Assembly: GCA_038087015.1 (NCBI GenBank)
Contig: JASBNA010000085.1
Location: forward strand, 62,001-126,000
Origin: Cerrena zonata
Taxonomy: Eukaryota; Basidiomycota; Agaricomycetes; Polyporales; Cerrenaceae
DNA: 64,000 nt
Reading direction: 5' to 3'
Shown here piece by piece: positions 34,605-44,691 of this stretch (its first letter is position 1; the number at the start of each line of letters is the position of its first letter). The notes beneath the pieces are model-generated. The model was not told the origin of the DNA, made no database searches, and saw only the letters and a program-made list of their open reading frames with translations. The translations under genes and the position numbers were made by a program.

Positions 34605-35098
34605 ACTAAACTGGGAGGGTGGAACGAGAGGAAGGCATGTTGGAAAACTGTTCTCAACTGTGTCAATCTGTGTCGGACTACATACGATTCAGTACGACAT
34701 TATTTAATCTCCTCGGCAAGGGACGGTCTATGTGTACGTCGATTTTGTTATGATTACGTAATGTATTATGATTCTGGTTGCGTAGTGTACAACTGGTGTT
34801 GTTCCTGCCGAGTCTTAAGCTTCACTAGCCACTATTCAATTATGTTATCAAGGTTACTATACCCTGTCGAACTTGAAAATCGTAGAGATGTGGGTGTTCA
34901 AACCAACAATATGCCCGTGACCGATCTGACTTCTTTGTGTAGCTCCTAGAGGGATGTAAACATCGCCGACTGTATTCCGTCAAAACAAATCATGCTCCAT
35001 CATGCAAATTTGAAGCACACGCACAAAAGTATGTTCATTTAAATTATCTTCTGCGACCTTTATACATTAGCTTGCAACCCTCGTGTCGACTGAAAGAC

Positions 35099-35145
<47 letters not shown>

Positions 35146-35605
35146 ACCAAATGGGAGGGGGGGATGGGTCAATGACCAAACCAGTGGAAGTTCGTCTGAG
35201 CTTAGGAGCAGCAGTTAGATTTATTTGATAACATGACCGACGTCATGTCGAGTCAAATGTTGAATGTTTCAGCTTTGGCACAAAGAGATTGGGCCTTAAC
35301 GTTCACTATACATCACAGGAGTCGCTGGTTTCAATTCTTTGTTCTTCTTCTTTGTGCAGCCTCACTTTCCCCTCATGTCCTCGTATGATGGTTGATGTAT
35401 CTGCATTCATTTCGGCGCACTATGGATTATGTGTCTAACCCATTACCACCACCGCTGAGTGCCACTGAGTGCCACTGATTCTCTTTGTTCCCCTTGGATA
35501 TAATTGGGCGAACTAGACTTCATCGTACCCGATCGTCTTTTCCTATCACTTCTCCAAATACTACGCACATTCATACCTTTTCTAGACGTCTTCAATCTAC
35601 CTCAG
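34605..35605. other. Intergenic stretch with the mirrored microsatellite
   Basis: Mirror of 928-1928. It includes the promoter region of the FKBP gene. A long frame overlapping its end (from 35485) has no ATG and is explained better by the 35606 start. Confidence 0.5.
35099..35146 (-). repeat. (TTTC)n microsatellite, mirrored
   Basis: Same length as the run at 1387-1434 in the other IR1 arm. Confidence 0.95.
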
Positions 35606-37019
35606 ATGCCCGACAGGTCGTTTTGGTGAGATTCTTTGGGTCTGGGCTCAGTCAAGCTTCGTTATACACGGTCGCTTACAAGTCCAATCTTAGGGCTACA
35701 AACCTTCATCCCGGACACAGCTTGCCTATCTCAACGAGAGACTCTGATTTAACGATCACAAATGTGTCGCTTGCAGTAATACCGCGAAGGATGGTACATG
35801 AGTGTTCCAGTGTTACTCTAACCTTCATAACATCTCCGGAAGCAATGTCGGCCAGTGGCCTCGAAGTCACTATCTGCTCTTTGACTCCAGGACAGGTACG
35901 TATCATTTACTGGAACAGAGAGCGATATGATTCTGATTAGGTGTTTATAGCAAGAGCAGTATTCAACTCAAATACTCCTTCCTGCGCAAGGAGAATACAT
36001 CATAACTCTACATGGTGTGAAGTATGTACGGTCTTTTCATTGGGACACTGATCACTTATCACCACACATATTTAGCCCGATATCACTTATAGGGTTCAAG
36101 TCAGGTACGTATACGCTTCGATTGTCATTTTGTATCTATCGTACTGACTGTTCAACAGAAGTGTCGCTTGTCCAAACTAAGCCTAAGTAGGTCTACCTTT
36201 CTTTGAGATAGCGATCCTTCGCTGTTATAATGCGACTCACCTTTGAACAAATATATCTTGGGCTGAAAGCGAGAACTCGAACGCGGTTGACCCCACTGAA
36301 GCTCCTCGCAAACGTCCTCGCACTGAAGATTCAGAGAACTCTCGCCATCTTGATCAGGTTGACTCTACTCAGTTGCATATAAAACCACAACAAATGCCAA
36401 CACGCGTGAAGAAGTTTGCAGATCCATTGCATATCTCGAGCTCAAGAATGGTCACACCGTCTAACGCACAGCAGACTTTACCAGTTCCAATTCTGAACAA
36501 AGATGGGGATCGGACTTCTAAACCTGTCGCTACTTCAGATGCTGGAGCACCAATTCCCGCACCCCAGGTTATAATCGTGGACCACAGCCCAGGTGAGGGA
36601 GATGGCGCTGCTCAAGGCGACGTGTTGGAGATATTCTATCGCTTGCTCGTTGGTAATCTTGAAATTGATTCACGTAAGCAGGAGCCAGCTTTTCGCCTCT
36701 GTCTAGGTCAGGGAAGCATGTTGAAAGGTGAGTGCTACCCGTGCTGAGCCTGCCATAGGCAGCCATGTAGTAATAATATTTGTGATAGCATTCGAGTCTA
36801 GCCTCGTTGGCCTCAAGCTCGACGGAGAACGTCAAATCACTATACCTCCCGAACTCGGCTACGGTAAGGAAGGAAACGGCAATATCCCTCCAGATGCAAC
36901 TTTGTGTTATCGTAAGTCATCTATAAATGGTTGCTACTGAAGGCTCATATTCATGTCTTGTAGAGGTCAAATTGTTACGCTTGAATCCGAGTCGAGCTAA
37001 TTCCAAGAGCACCGACTAA
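35606..37019 (+). CDS. Nuclear FKBP-type peptidyl-prolyl isomerase with nucleoplasmin-like N-terminus
   Basis: Eight exons join in frame to 328 residues: 35606-35625, 35694-35895, 35951-36021, 36076-36104, 36159-36186, 36270-36727, 36789-36911 and 36964-37019. Residues 1 to about 115 form a nucleoplasmin-like domain (MPDRSFWATNLHPG, DSDLTITNVSLAV, CSSVTLTF, LEVTICSLTPGQ). A linker carries the basic RKRPR motif, a likely nuclear signal. Residues about 230-320 are an FKBP domain (DVLEIFYRLLVGNLEIDS, FRLCLGQGSMLK, GERQITIPPELGYGKEGNGN, IPPDATLCYQVKLLRL). The family (Fpr3/Fpr4) isomerises prolines, including those in histone tails, and acts as a nuclear histone chaperone. Odd point: the Trp at the base of the FKBP pocket is replaced by Phe (AFESSLVGL). 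The long acidic/basic linker usual in the family is short here. Confidence 0.88.
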
Positions 37020-37638
37020 CCAGATTCATCCTTTTGCGAGCTCCCGTCTCCTATGTGCCATATGGAAACTTTCCCCGTGCCTGTAGGTCACCTATGTAAT
37101 GCATGAATGAATACCACCGCCATTTTGAGCGTAGTGAATGGACAACCAATCATAAACGAATGGTTTAGAATATGCATGTGGTTTGCTCAGACTCCTTGCA
37201 ATTAACTATGCATAGAAATATGGGGCCACAACTCAATATAGTCCTTCAACCTGCTCTAGGCCAGCGAGTTGCGTTTGAATTGTACGAAACGACTCTGCGT
37301 GTAGCATAAGGTACCTATTATTTGTGCAGCTCCACCCGTGTGTAATAATTACCAACATACGCGTACACAAATATAAGAGTAGCATACTTATATTCTTTTT
37401 TCCCTTAGTTTAGATAACGATAACGATGCCGCAGCGGTCGGGTTATCTCGTACATTAATGTCGGAGTCCATCCGACTTCCACTCTTCCTGGAATCTCGAT
37501 GTTAATATTTGACTCACTCAACACTATACCTGGCTATCGTCCTATACTATTATAAGAAACAATTACATTGCAACCTTGACCACACTACGCTATACATAGG
37601 AAGGTTACATATCTTGCCGTTCTTGAAACCGACCATAT
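37020..37638. other. Intergenic stretch between IR1 and IR2
   Basis: The only unduplicated spacer between the two large repeats. It is AT-rich, with no gene. The IR2 left arm starts near 37562 at ACAATTACATTGCAACC, a segment that also occurs near 43935 and 62040. Confidence 0.5.
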
Positions 37639-38932
37639 TTAATGTTCGTTAACCTGACCATCTCTCCCCGACTGGCAATACCTCCGCTTCAAATCCTTCA
37701 GCTCATCGCTGGTGAAGGTCTCCCAATTGTCGACAATGTGGCTGATCTCTCCTTTCCAATATCTGAGAGGATAGATGAGATGGAAAACGCATGAGCATCC
37801 AAACTCTCAACATACCGTGTATTATTCAACCATTCCTCCTGTCCTTTACCGCCCTTCCCCCATTTCAAAGCTCTGCGAAGGAAGCCCTCGGGTATATTCT
37901 CCAATGTATCATCGATCGACATATCGACCATCAATTCGTACACCGTTTTTACAGCGTCGTATAAGAACATCTCAACAATCTGGTTTGATATGAACGGAAA
38001 AGGAAGCTTCTCTGGAGTTTGTTCGACCCCCAGCGCTGTCATCGATTGGCAGCATTCGGGACATTCGACACCACTGGGCCATGAGCTTGTAGCGCAATCC
38101 ATCTTTGTGAAGTACCAAGACACAATGCATTTAGCACAAAAAGTGTGCCCACAGCTGATGGTCTGAGGATGGATACTATCGACTACTATTTAGAAATACA
38201 GTGGAATAAAGAAAATCATATTTCACGTACAAGATTTCGAAGCAACTAATGAAGATGTAATATTTGACTACATGAGTAGCTGAAAGAGATAGTGTGGTGA
38301 AATAAATAGCTCACATGGAACAGCAAAGGTAGCTTTCAATCTGACCCTGCAGGCTGATGATGCGTTTCTTTTTCTCCAAAGACAGCTCCAATCGCAAACG
38401 GACGGAATCCGGAAGGGCTGCAAACGGCGAATACCGGGGATGTTTGTACTCTAATTCAGCCAATTGAGCTGGGATCACGGAGTCTTCGGGTGGAGCTGCG
38501 ATATTGGCTGGTGGATCCTGATTCTGTTCTCTGTCACTTTGAAATAATCAGCAAACATGAATGAAGATATGTGGACGTTGTCTTTCATACCCTAGTCGCT
38601 GCGCCCCAGAAGGAGCCTCGCCGTGGAGTTCATCCTCAATATGGACATTAGAGCCTGAAGCCTGTTTCTTCCCCGCTCTGGCTTTCATCCTAGCCCTAAT
38701 CCCGACGGTGGTACCGTTTTTGTGTGAAGCTGCTGGGGCCGGTGAAGCTATCAGCAATCGAGTCAGGGGGAATATGAGAAAGCTTACCAATTGCGAGCCT
38801 AGTACCAGTAGACCGGTTGATTGCTTGTGGACTACCTGGATGGAATTGACGGTGAGTTGGTCTGTCTATATGAGATGACGGGACCTTTGTTTTCCCGTCG
38901 CCTCCGGACCTAGATCTAGTAGACACGACCAT
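37639..38932 (-). CDS. RING-type zinc-finger protein, allele-like form 1
   Basis: Mirror of the gene at 60661-61971, with the same exon plan. The N-terminal two exons (MVVSTRSRSGGDGKTK; SPAPAASHKNGTTVG) and the exon with LAELEYKHPRYSPFAALPDS are shared exactly. The RING region differs: YLCCSI, then an exon with ISCGHTFCAKCIVSWYFTKM, VECPECCQSM and the following segment LPFPFISNQIVEMFLYDAVK. After DMSIDDTLENIPEGFL the two copies are again the same. C3HC4 ligands are recognisable except the second Cys of the first pair. RING proteins act as ubiquitin E3 ligases; the substrate is unknown. The difference from the other arm is limited to about 440 bases. Confidence 0.75.
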
Positions 38933-39834
38933 CACCGGAGAGCTTAGCTAGAATGTATGAGCAGATGAGATCGAGGGATCTTGGAGGAGTAAGATGAAAG
39001 ACGGTAGTGGCTCCGATACTAAGTCAAGTTTTCGCCACACGATTCGCACATGGCCGAGCTTGAAAGAAAATGTCCCGAAGTTGCGAGTTTGGGCTAGACA
39101 AGTCGGCCTCCGTAGTCTTGACTCAGATCATGATGTCGTTTGCAATACACATAATGTTCCTACCTGAGAATATCCTAATTCGACGTCCGCAGATCACATC
39201 GTAATACGAACGTTAACTGTTACTGGTGATCATAGATATCCATTTCGTCAGACATCCTGAATACATACAAATCTAGTTGAGCAAAGTAGCGGAATTCATT
39301 TTGAAGGATCGGGCGAGTATAGTGAGTAGGATCAAGGGGCATACCAGAAGTGAGTCAACCCTTTCCACCCTAATTATCGAGTAGTATCAAGTCTGAGCGC
39401 TGAGCATTCGAACAGTACAGTAGGCAGACGACTGTTGTGCACTATTGACAACCAGAAAATACTCCCAAACATTCATTGACGTTGGCGGGACAAGTGTGTC
39501 AGTACCTGTCAGTACTAGTACTCCGCAGTCCGAGTTGGGAGTGTCCTCCACCGAGTCTGCTTCGCCCATTACTTCCTTGATCTGACGTCATGATTAATAC
39601 GAGACGACGGCGCCTATTAAGTACATGAGACCGGATCCGGCCGGAAAGAACACCGTCCGACAAACATAAACTTAGTATGTCCGAAAGTTTCAAAATAGGG
39701 TGAGGTACGTCGACAACCCACTCAGGCTGGGGTCTCGAGTCGCTTAGTGACAGTGTGTCTTTCTCTGGTCAGGTACTTGCTTATGTCACAAGTCTGTATC
39801 GAATGGATGCTAAATTACAAAATATGACTAGTAC
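38933..39834. other. Intergenic stretch between the RING and membrane/coiled-coil genes
   Basis: About 900 bases, convergence or shared-promoter region (both genes are on the minus strand). Part of it (about 39470-39640) has a diverged copy at 26165-26330. A TGACGTCA site lies near 39581. No gene seen. Confidence 0.5.
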
Positions 39835-41207
39835 TCAGATGCGATGATCTATTGACGGGAGTCCATCAGCCACCTTCGCTGTTCTCTCCCTTGCAACCAT
39901 CCTGCTCTCGGATATTCGGTCCACGGCTGCTCTGATGGCACGAAGCTGAATTTCAATCGGGATCTGGTCCTCGACAAGAGTGGGAGTGGCCACACGAATC
40001 CTCAATTCTTCCATATCCTCGCCCATGGACTGCACGAGTTGCAGGGTTCTCCCGACATGGGCTAGAGCTCGAAGTCTGTATTCGCCCACATTCCGGAGTA
40101 AGTCCAGGCGTTGGTCGATATTCCATAGGCGTCTTCTATTCCCACCAAGCATCGTCCAGAGTTCAGACAAAACCTGGGATTGTTCACCTGTAACAGATGA
40201 GCGCTCACGAGAAAGGATATCGTGTAAAACATGAAGACGTTGCTCTAATCGATCCAAGTTTGTCAACGTAGACTCGCATTGCAACACGACTTGGCCCGTT
40301 TGCGTGGCAAAAAGACTCATGACATCCTGGAAAGTGGTAGCTACGACGCGTTGAACACCAGACTCGGCATCAGTTAAAGGCCATGACCACGACCATATTG
40401 TTTGAAGGAGGCCCGCATTCGTAGATTTGGCTGTCTCAAATTCGATGGTGCGGAAGGCATACTCGTTCGCAGCAAGGATACTACATATATAATGATTCGC
40501 TCAGTCGTCGTCTCCGGAATCTGATTCAAACTCACTGATCAACCGCGCCACTGACTCTTGCATTGAGTTTCTGGAGATCACGCGCGGTGGCCCTGGCTTC
40601 GTCTACAAATGCTTCTAGCGCATCCGCGATGGAGCCGCGTGTAGTCAGATCGCTGACTTTGACTAGGGAAATGAGATCGCTGGTAGCCATTTGCGCCATT
40701 TTGATGTCCAGGGAGAGTTGTGAACCATCTGCAGAACCGGCCATCAGCTCGCTCAAGCTTACGCTCTGCAAGCTGACTAGAGCTGGAAAATCGGGCTTCG
40801 GAACGACGCCTGTACTAGCAGAGCCGGTCTGACGGCTGTCGAAACGATGGGCGGCAAGATCGCCACAGAAAGTGGAAAGGACGGGGACATCGCATACTGG
40901 TCTGACGATCTTATCCAGCATCAACGTCGCGAAGGCTGACAGGGCCCATCCAGAAATCCATACCACGCAGAGTAACGCTAGTGGGTACCGCAGAATGGAG
41001 AATGAGAGACGTAAAACGTCCCAAAACAATCGCCACAGAAAATAACCTAGGGTTCTGGTCATCGCGGTGTCAAAGGTTCCCGGATTTTCGTTCTTCTGTG
41101 CCCAAGAGATTGAAATAGTAGCTATGTAAACCAAATGTCGGTAGGTTAAGACTGACGCAGCTAATCATGGGCTTACCCTGATCACCTTCCGGTTTGGGAA
41201 CCGACAT
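39835..41207 (-). CDS. Membrane-anchored coiled-coil protein (IR2 left copy)
   Basis: Three exons on the minus strand, 41207-41177, 41121-40536 and 40480-39835, sum to 420 residues in frame. The start is MSVPKPEGDQ. One membrane span lies at about residues 45-70 (LRYPLALLCVVWISGWALS). A conserved block follows: LSLDIKMAQMATSDLISLVK and RDLQKLNARVSGAVDQ. The last exon is mostly helical, with VLHDILSRERSSVTGEQSQV and TMLGGNRRRLWNIDQRLDLL. The first 90 bases of exon 2 and exon 1 differ from the right-arm copy; the rest is the same. Family known to me only as an uncharacterised Agaricomycete membrane protein. Confidence 0.78.
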
Positions 41208-42484
41208 TGTTTGAAGCAAAAGTCGAATTATTGGATCTGGAGTCGTTAGGAACAAAGAAAGGCGTACTGTCAACTTCGTCACTTGAGGGGACGTTTCAGT
41301 GGCACTGGTCATGGGATCAGTTACTGGAAAATCCACATGGGCCACATGCCGGTACCGGTTGTATCTCCCGAGCTCCGCTCCCGATGCCTGCACCGCGCAA
41401 CGAGCACAGACTATACGAATATTCACAAGAACACTATCTCCAAATCCTGACGGGAGTGCCTCTGTGCGTTGGGCTCGAAGTCGCCAAAGAGGTCATTTCT
41501 GTTTGTGCTTTGAGACCTGAACATGTACAGCGGTGGAGAGGCCGAAAGAAGAGAGGAAAAATGCCGAAAGACAAGAATACTGAATCGAACACACGTGCCA
41601 CCACCGTTGCTCAAGATGCCGGAGGGGAGGGGGCAGAGATCAAGGTCTGGCATTACTATAGCAATTATCTAGAGTATAAGCAGGTAAGTACTCATTGTGG
41701 ACGTAAACGCATGAGGACTGATGTACACATTTGAAGTGTCGCCTCATTCCGAGCTTCAGGATGGGCTTCACGTCGGAGGATAATAGATACATTCTCGGAG
41801 TCGTTTGATATAATACTCGCTATCCTTCTTTCATCACCGAGTGAGTTGAAGTGACGGTGATAGCAACGACAGGAAATGTGGATAGGGAATGGGTGAGCTG
41901 TGGTGAGAAACCGCCCTCTGTCGTGATTTCGAGTTCTGCAAATGAGAAGTGCCCATTGAGTATGATTAGCTTTCGCTATGTTTTGTTCATGTGGTCGCAT
42001 GATGGGTTTCTACTTACATCGCAAATAGAGTCCATAATCCACCGTAATCAATACAAAGAAGAATAGGCTTGCTCCAGGTGTAAGGAGACAGAACAGCCTC
42101 TGAAATAGCCGAGGAGGGGGTCGGCGAAGAGCTAAGAAAAAACACAAACCACATTAGTCTTTTACCGCATGAGCAAAGAGTCCGCCAGTCGAATAAAGCA
42201 TTGAGTCACGATGCAACGCCCGTCCGTAAATGGATCGATGCGTGAGAGTGACTGTTCGAACAGACAGTGAAACGACAGAGGATGCAAGAAAGACACACGG
42301 AAGTAGTAGCGATAACAGTGGGGGCCAGATGCAGCCACAGCGAAGCATGCACACGTCTACACATTAACTCCCGTCCCTCGTCAACAACTAGAGTCAACTA
42401 GCAGCCTGGTTGCGAGTGATTCGAGGCTGAGCTCCTCGAACAGAAAGTCGAATCCGAACGAAACGAAGTAGACTCACTGCAGCA
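41208..42484. other. Diverged block of IR2 with a flank shared with E3
   Basis: Homologous to about 57090-58351 (inverted) with many substitutions and small indels. A plus-strand frame 41207-41734 is open, but its counterpart in the other arm is broken, which argues against a gene. From 41866 onward the sequence is instead identical to 24395-25013, so this arm shares its most recent history here with the E3 locus and not with its IR2 partner. Confidence 0.7.
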
Positions 42485-43830
42485 CACTTCGTTTCCGGTA
42501 CCAGGTATCCTTTGGGTTGATTCATTGTTTCGCTAATCCGATCGTCAGAGTATTATGGGACGAAGAGAGGCTCGACTTACGGAACCCGTGTCCAACCTTG
42601 GCAATCCTAGGAGTTCGTCAACTGATCCTGTCACAGTATTGATTGATGTCGTAGAACGGATGCTTGAGGATACCTGCAGTATGAGTACCACATTCTATGA
42701 TTCCATCCGCGAGAAATTTCGGGATACGATCGTCTCTACACTCTGAGAAACGTAGACGGAGTGAGGGCATTGGGTGGACAATTGTCTCGACCATGCATGG
42801 CATACACCCTGCATGTAGAAGCTGGGTCAGCTGCATACGAGAAACAGCAACACGGGCAAAGAACAGCGGTACCGTGAGTGAGCAGGAAACAATATGTGTG
42901 ACCGACCACCGGCTGGTGACTGCGTGTCTGGCCGCATCTATGCACTACTGGACACATCATGTCTTTGCCGTGCACAACAGCCCAGACGAGTCCTCAGACA
43001 GATGGTCATGTCATATCCACCGCTTGTGACCACGCTCACCGACAGGACGGGAAGCCCCGACGATCACCCACAGAACGCATATGAAGAAACAAGGTCTTCG
43101 CAAGGCTACCTCCATAGAACGTAGTTGAGGACGAAGAGAAGTGTCGGATGATACAGTAATCGGTGCGGAACACGGTGCTACGGCCAGCGACTTCAGTCGA
43201 CAGAATTTCAGAGGTAAAAAAGGCCCTCGCTTACCATGTTCGTGTCCAGTCCCAGTAGTAATAGAGAACCTGGCGAAGCTCCGAGTCGTCAAAGGCCCGT
43301 CCCAGGTTAGGTTGCAACTGTGTATGAGCAGGCCGATACTTCTGGTGACGATATCGATCGCGCTATCTGGCGTTGTCGCTCGGACGGCTTCCGAGATGAA
43401 CCTGGAAACGAGAGTACATCCTACATACGGAAACAGATCAGCTTGTATACGCAGAACATTGATACGATAGGATGATACCTAGTGGGACAACCTGCGGAGA
43501 AAAAAGACGACACTCGAGATGTGTGACTGATCACCGACGTCAGCGACTGACTGGTACTGACTGGTACTGACTGGTACTGACTGGTACTGACTGGTACTGA
43601 CTGGGACCGACCACTGACATCAGCGACTGACCACCAACTGACTGCGTCTGTGGCCGCATCTATGCACTACTGGACACATCGTGTCTTTGCCGTGCACAAC
43701 AGCTCAGACGAGCCCTCCAGCGGATAGTAGATGATGCCGAAGTACAGATGGGAGTCATGATCGACCAGAGTCGACCTGCTCAGCGTGCCAGACGCCAGGC
43801 GCTTGTATTCTTTCCCACCATTGACCTAGT
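42485..43830 (+). repeat. E repeat copy E5 (fullest copy)
   Basis: Complete copy with both cores (near 42942 and 43665) and a VNTR of five CTGGTACTGA units at 43551-43600, against three in E1, E2 and E3. The end continues through AGCGTGCCAGACGCCAGGCG to about 43830, where identity with E6 stops. Confidence 0.92.
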
Positions 43831-43968
43831 ATGTATACGCGTACACAAAATCTATGACTTATCGGACGGAGTCCGAGTTCGGTCGCTTTCAATATCTGCC
43901 GCTAACTGACCTTGTCCTATACCATTGTCAGACACAATTACAATGCAACCTTGACCACACTACGCTAT
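43644..43968 (+). repeat. Segment shared with the outer end of IR2 and E7
   Basis: This segment is the reverse complement of 62017-62341 (coordinate sum 105985). It includes the second core of E and about 140 bases beyond the end of E, up to CACTACGCTAT. The last part is also present at the outer border of the IR2 left arm (37562 onward). One short non-E sequence therefore marks three breakpoints. Confidence 0.85.
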
Positions 43969-44013
43969 GCATTCCAGTCCTGCTCCCCTTCGCACATAAG
44001 TACATCACTGATA

Positions 44014-44342
44014 ATGCCAACCCTAGCACCGATGAACGCCGAGCATCTGCGTCAATGCTACCTCTCTCAGAGTGACGATGAGGCCGGTGCTATCCCTTAT
44101 GATCAAAGTAAGTATTATACGACTCCAATCGATGACTTTTGACCTCCAAATGACCGGTTTCGATCATCTTCGACGTCATGTATCGTAGCGTGTGCTTCTG
44201 TTTATAGTTACCACTATAGGTAGCCATCGTCAATCGACACCCCGACTTCGTTTCCTGAATACACCTGAGCGTCTACGCAGTACCTTTGGACAGAGCATTG
44301 AGAGTACCCTACTGGTATATCATATATGTCTCTTGGTATCGT
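44014..44342 (+). CDS. Possible small two-exon gene
   Basis: ATG start MPTLAPMNAEHLRQCYLSQS, an acidic stretch, a GTAAGT donor after PYDQ, and a second exon from an AG near 44220 reading HRQSTPRLRFLNTPERLRST, then a stop near 44340. Total about 85 residues, hydrophilic. It lies between the IR2 loop border and the kinase gene. Could also be a non-coding coincidence. Confidence 0.3.
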
Positions 44343-44691
44343 AGTTCTCGTGAAGTCAACATACCCGTAGCATCTGCAACCTTCTGCACGAACCCCATTT
44401 GACAGAGTGAGGCTAACATCGTTCCGCCATCTCCAGGGCTAGGGAGAGATTAGTACCCATAACTGCAATCCGTGATTGAAACTCTCATCCAAAGAGTATT
44501 TCGAACTGACTATCATCCTTGAACTAGGTCCACACGAGGCGTGCGGATGGATACTTATATAAGGCTGTTGCTGATGAACTCAACCTCCAAGTGGCACTTC
44601 TCGCGAACCCTCTTTGTTGCACCCATAGACTCACTTGATACCCGACACATCTACCCTCCCTGAACTCTCACTACCCCTATCTCCTCAGACT

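Larger units (their letters stand above)
31044..36532. repeat. IR1 right arm
   Basis: Reverse complement of 1-5489. Beyond 36532 the partner sequence is outside the window, so the arm may continue rightwards into the rest of the FKBP gene. Confidence 0.97.
37562..43830. repeat. IR2 left arm (mosaic inverted repeat)
   Basis: Reverse complement of 55754-62055 in blocks. Near-identical blocks: 37562 to about 37905, about 38340-41077 (coordinate sum 99593) and about 42525-43830 (coordinate sum 99576). Diverged but homologous blocks: about 37905-38340 (middle of the RING gene) and about 41077-42525. Shifts of the sum between blocks show small insertions or deletions only in the diverged parts. 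Confidence 0.92.

Noticed and set aside
35485..35605. Upstream extension of the FKBP first open frame
   Set aside because: Begins with a non-ATG codon; the ATG at 35606 with a 68-nt intron yields the expected family N-terminus.
41207..41734. 175-codon plus-strand frame in the IR2 diverged block
   Set aside because: Starts without ATG, overlaps the first exon of the minus-strand gene, and the homologous block at 58000-58400 is broken in this frame.
42950..43690. Pair of direct core repeats in E as long terminal repeats of a retroelement
   Set aside because: No TG...CA ends, primer binding site or retroelement coding; similarity upstream of both cores fits a tandem unit better.
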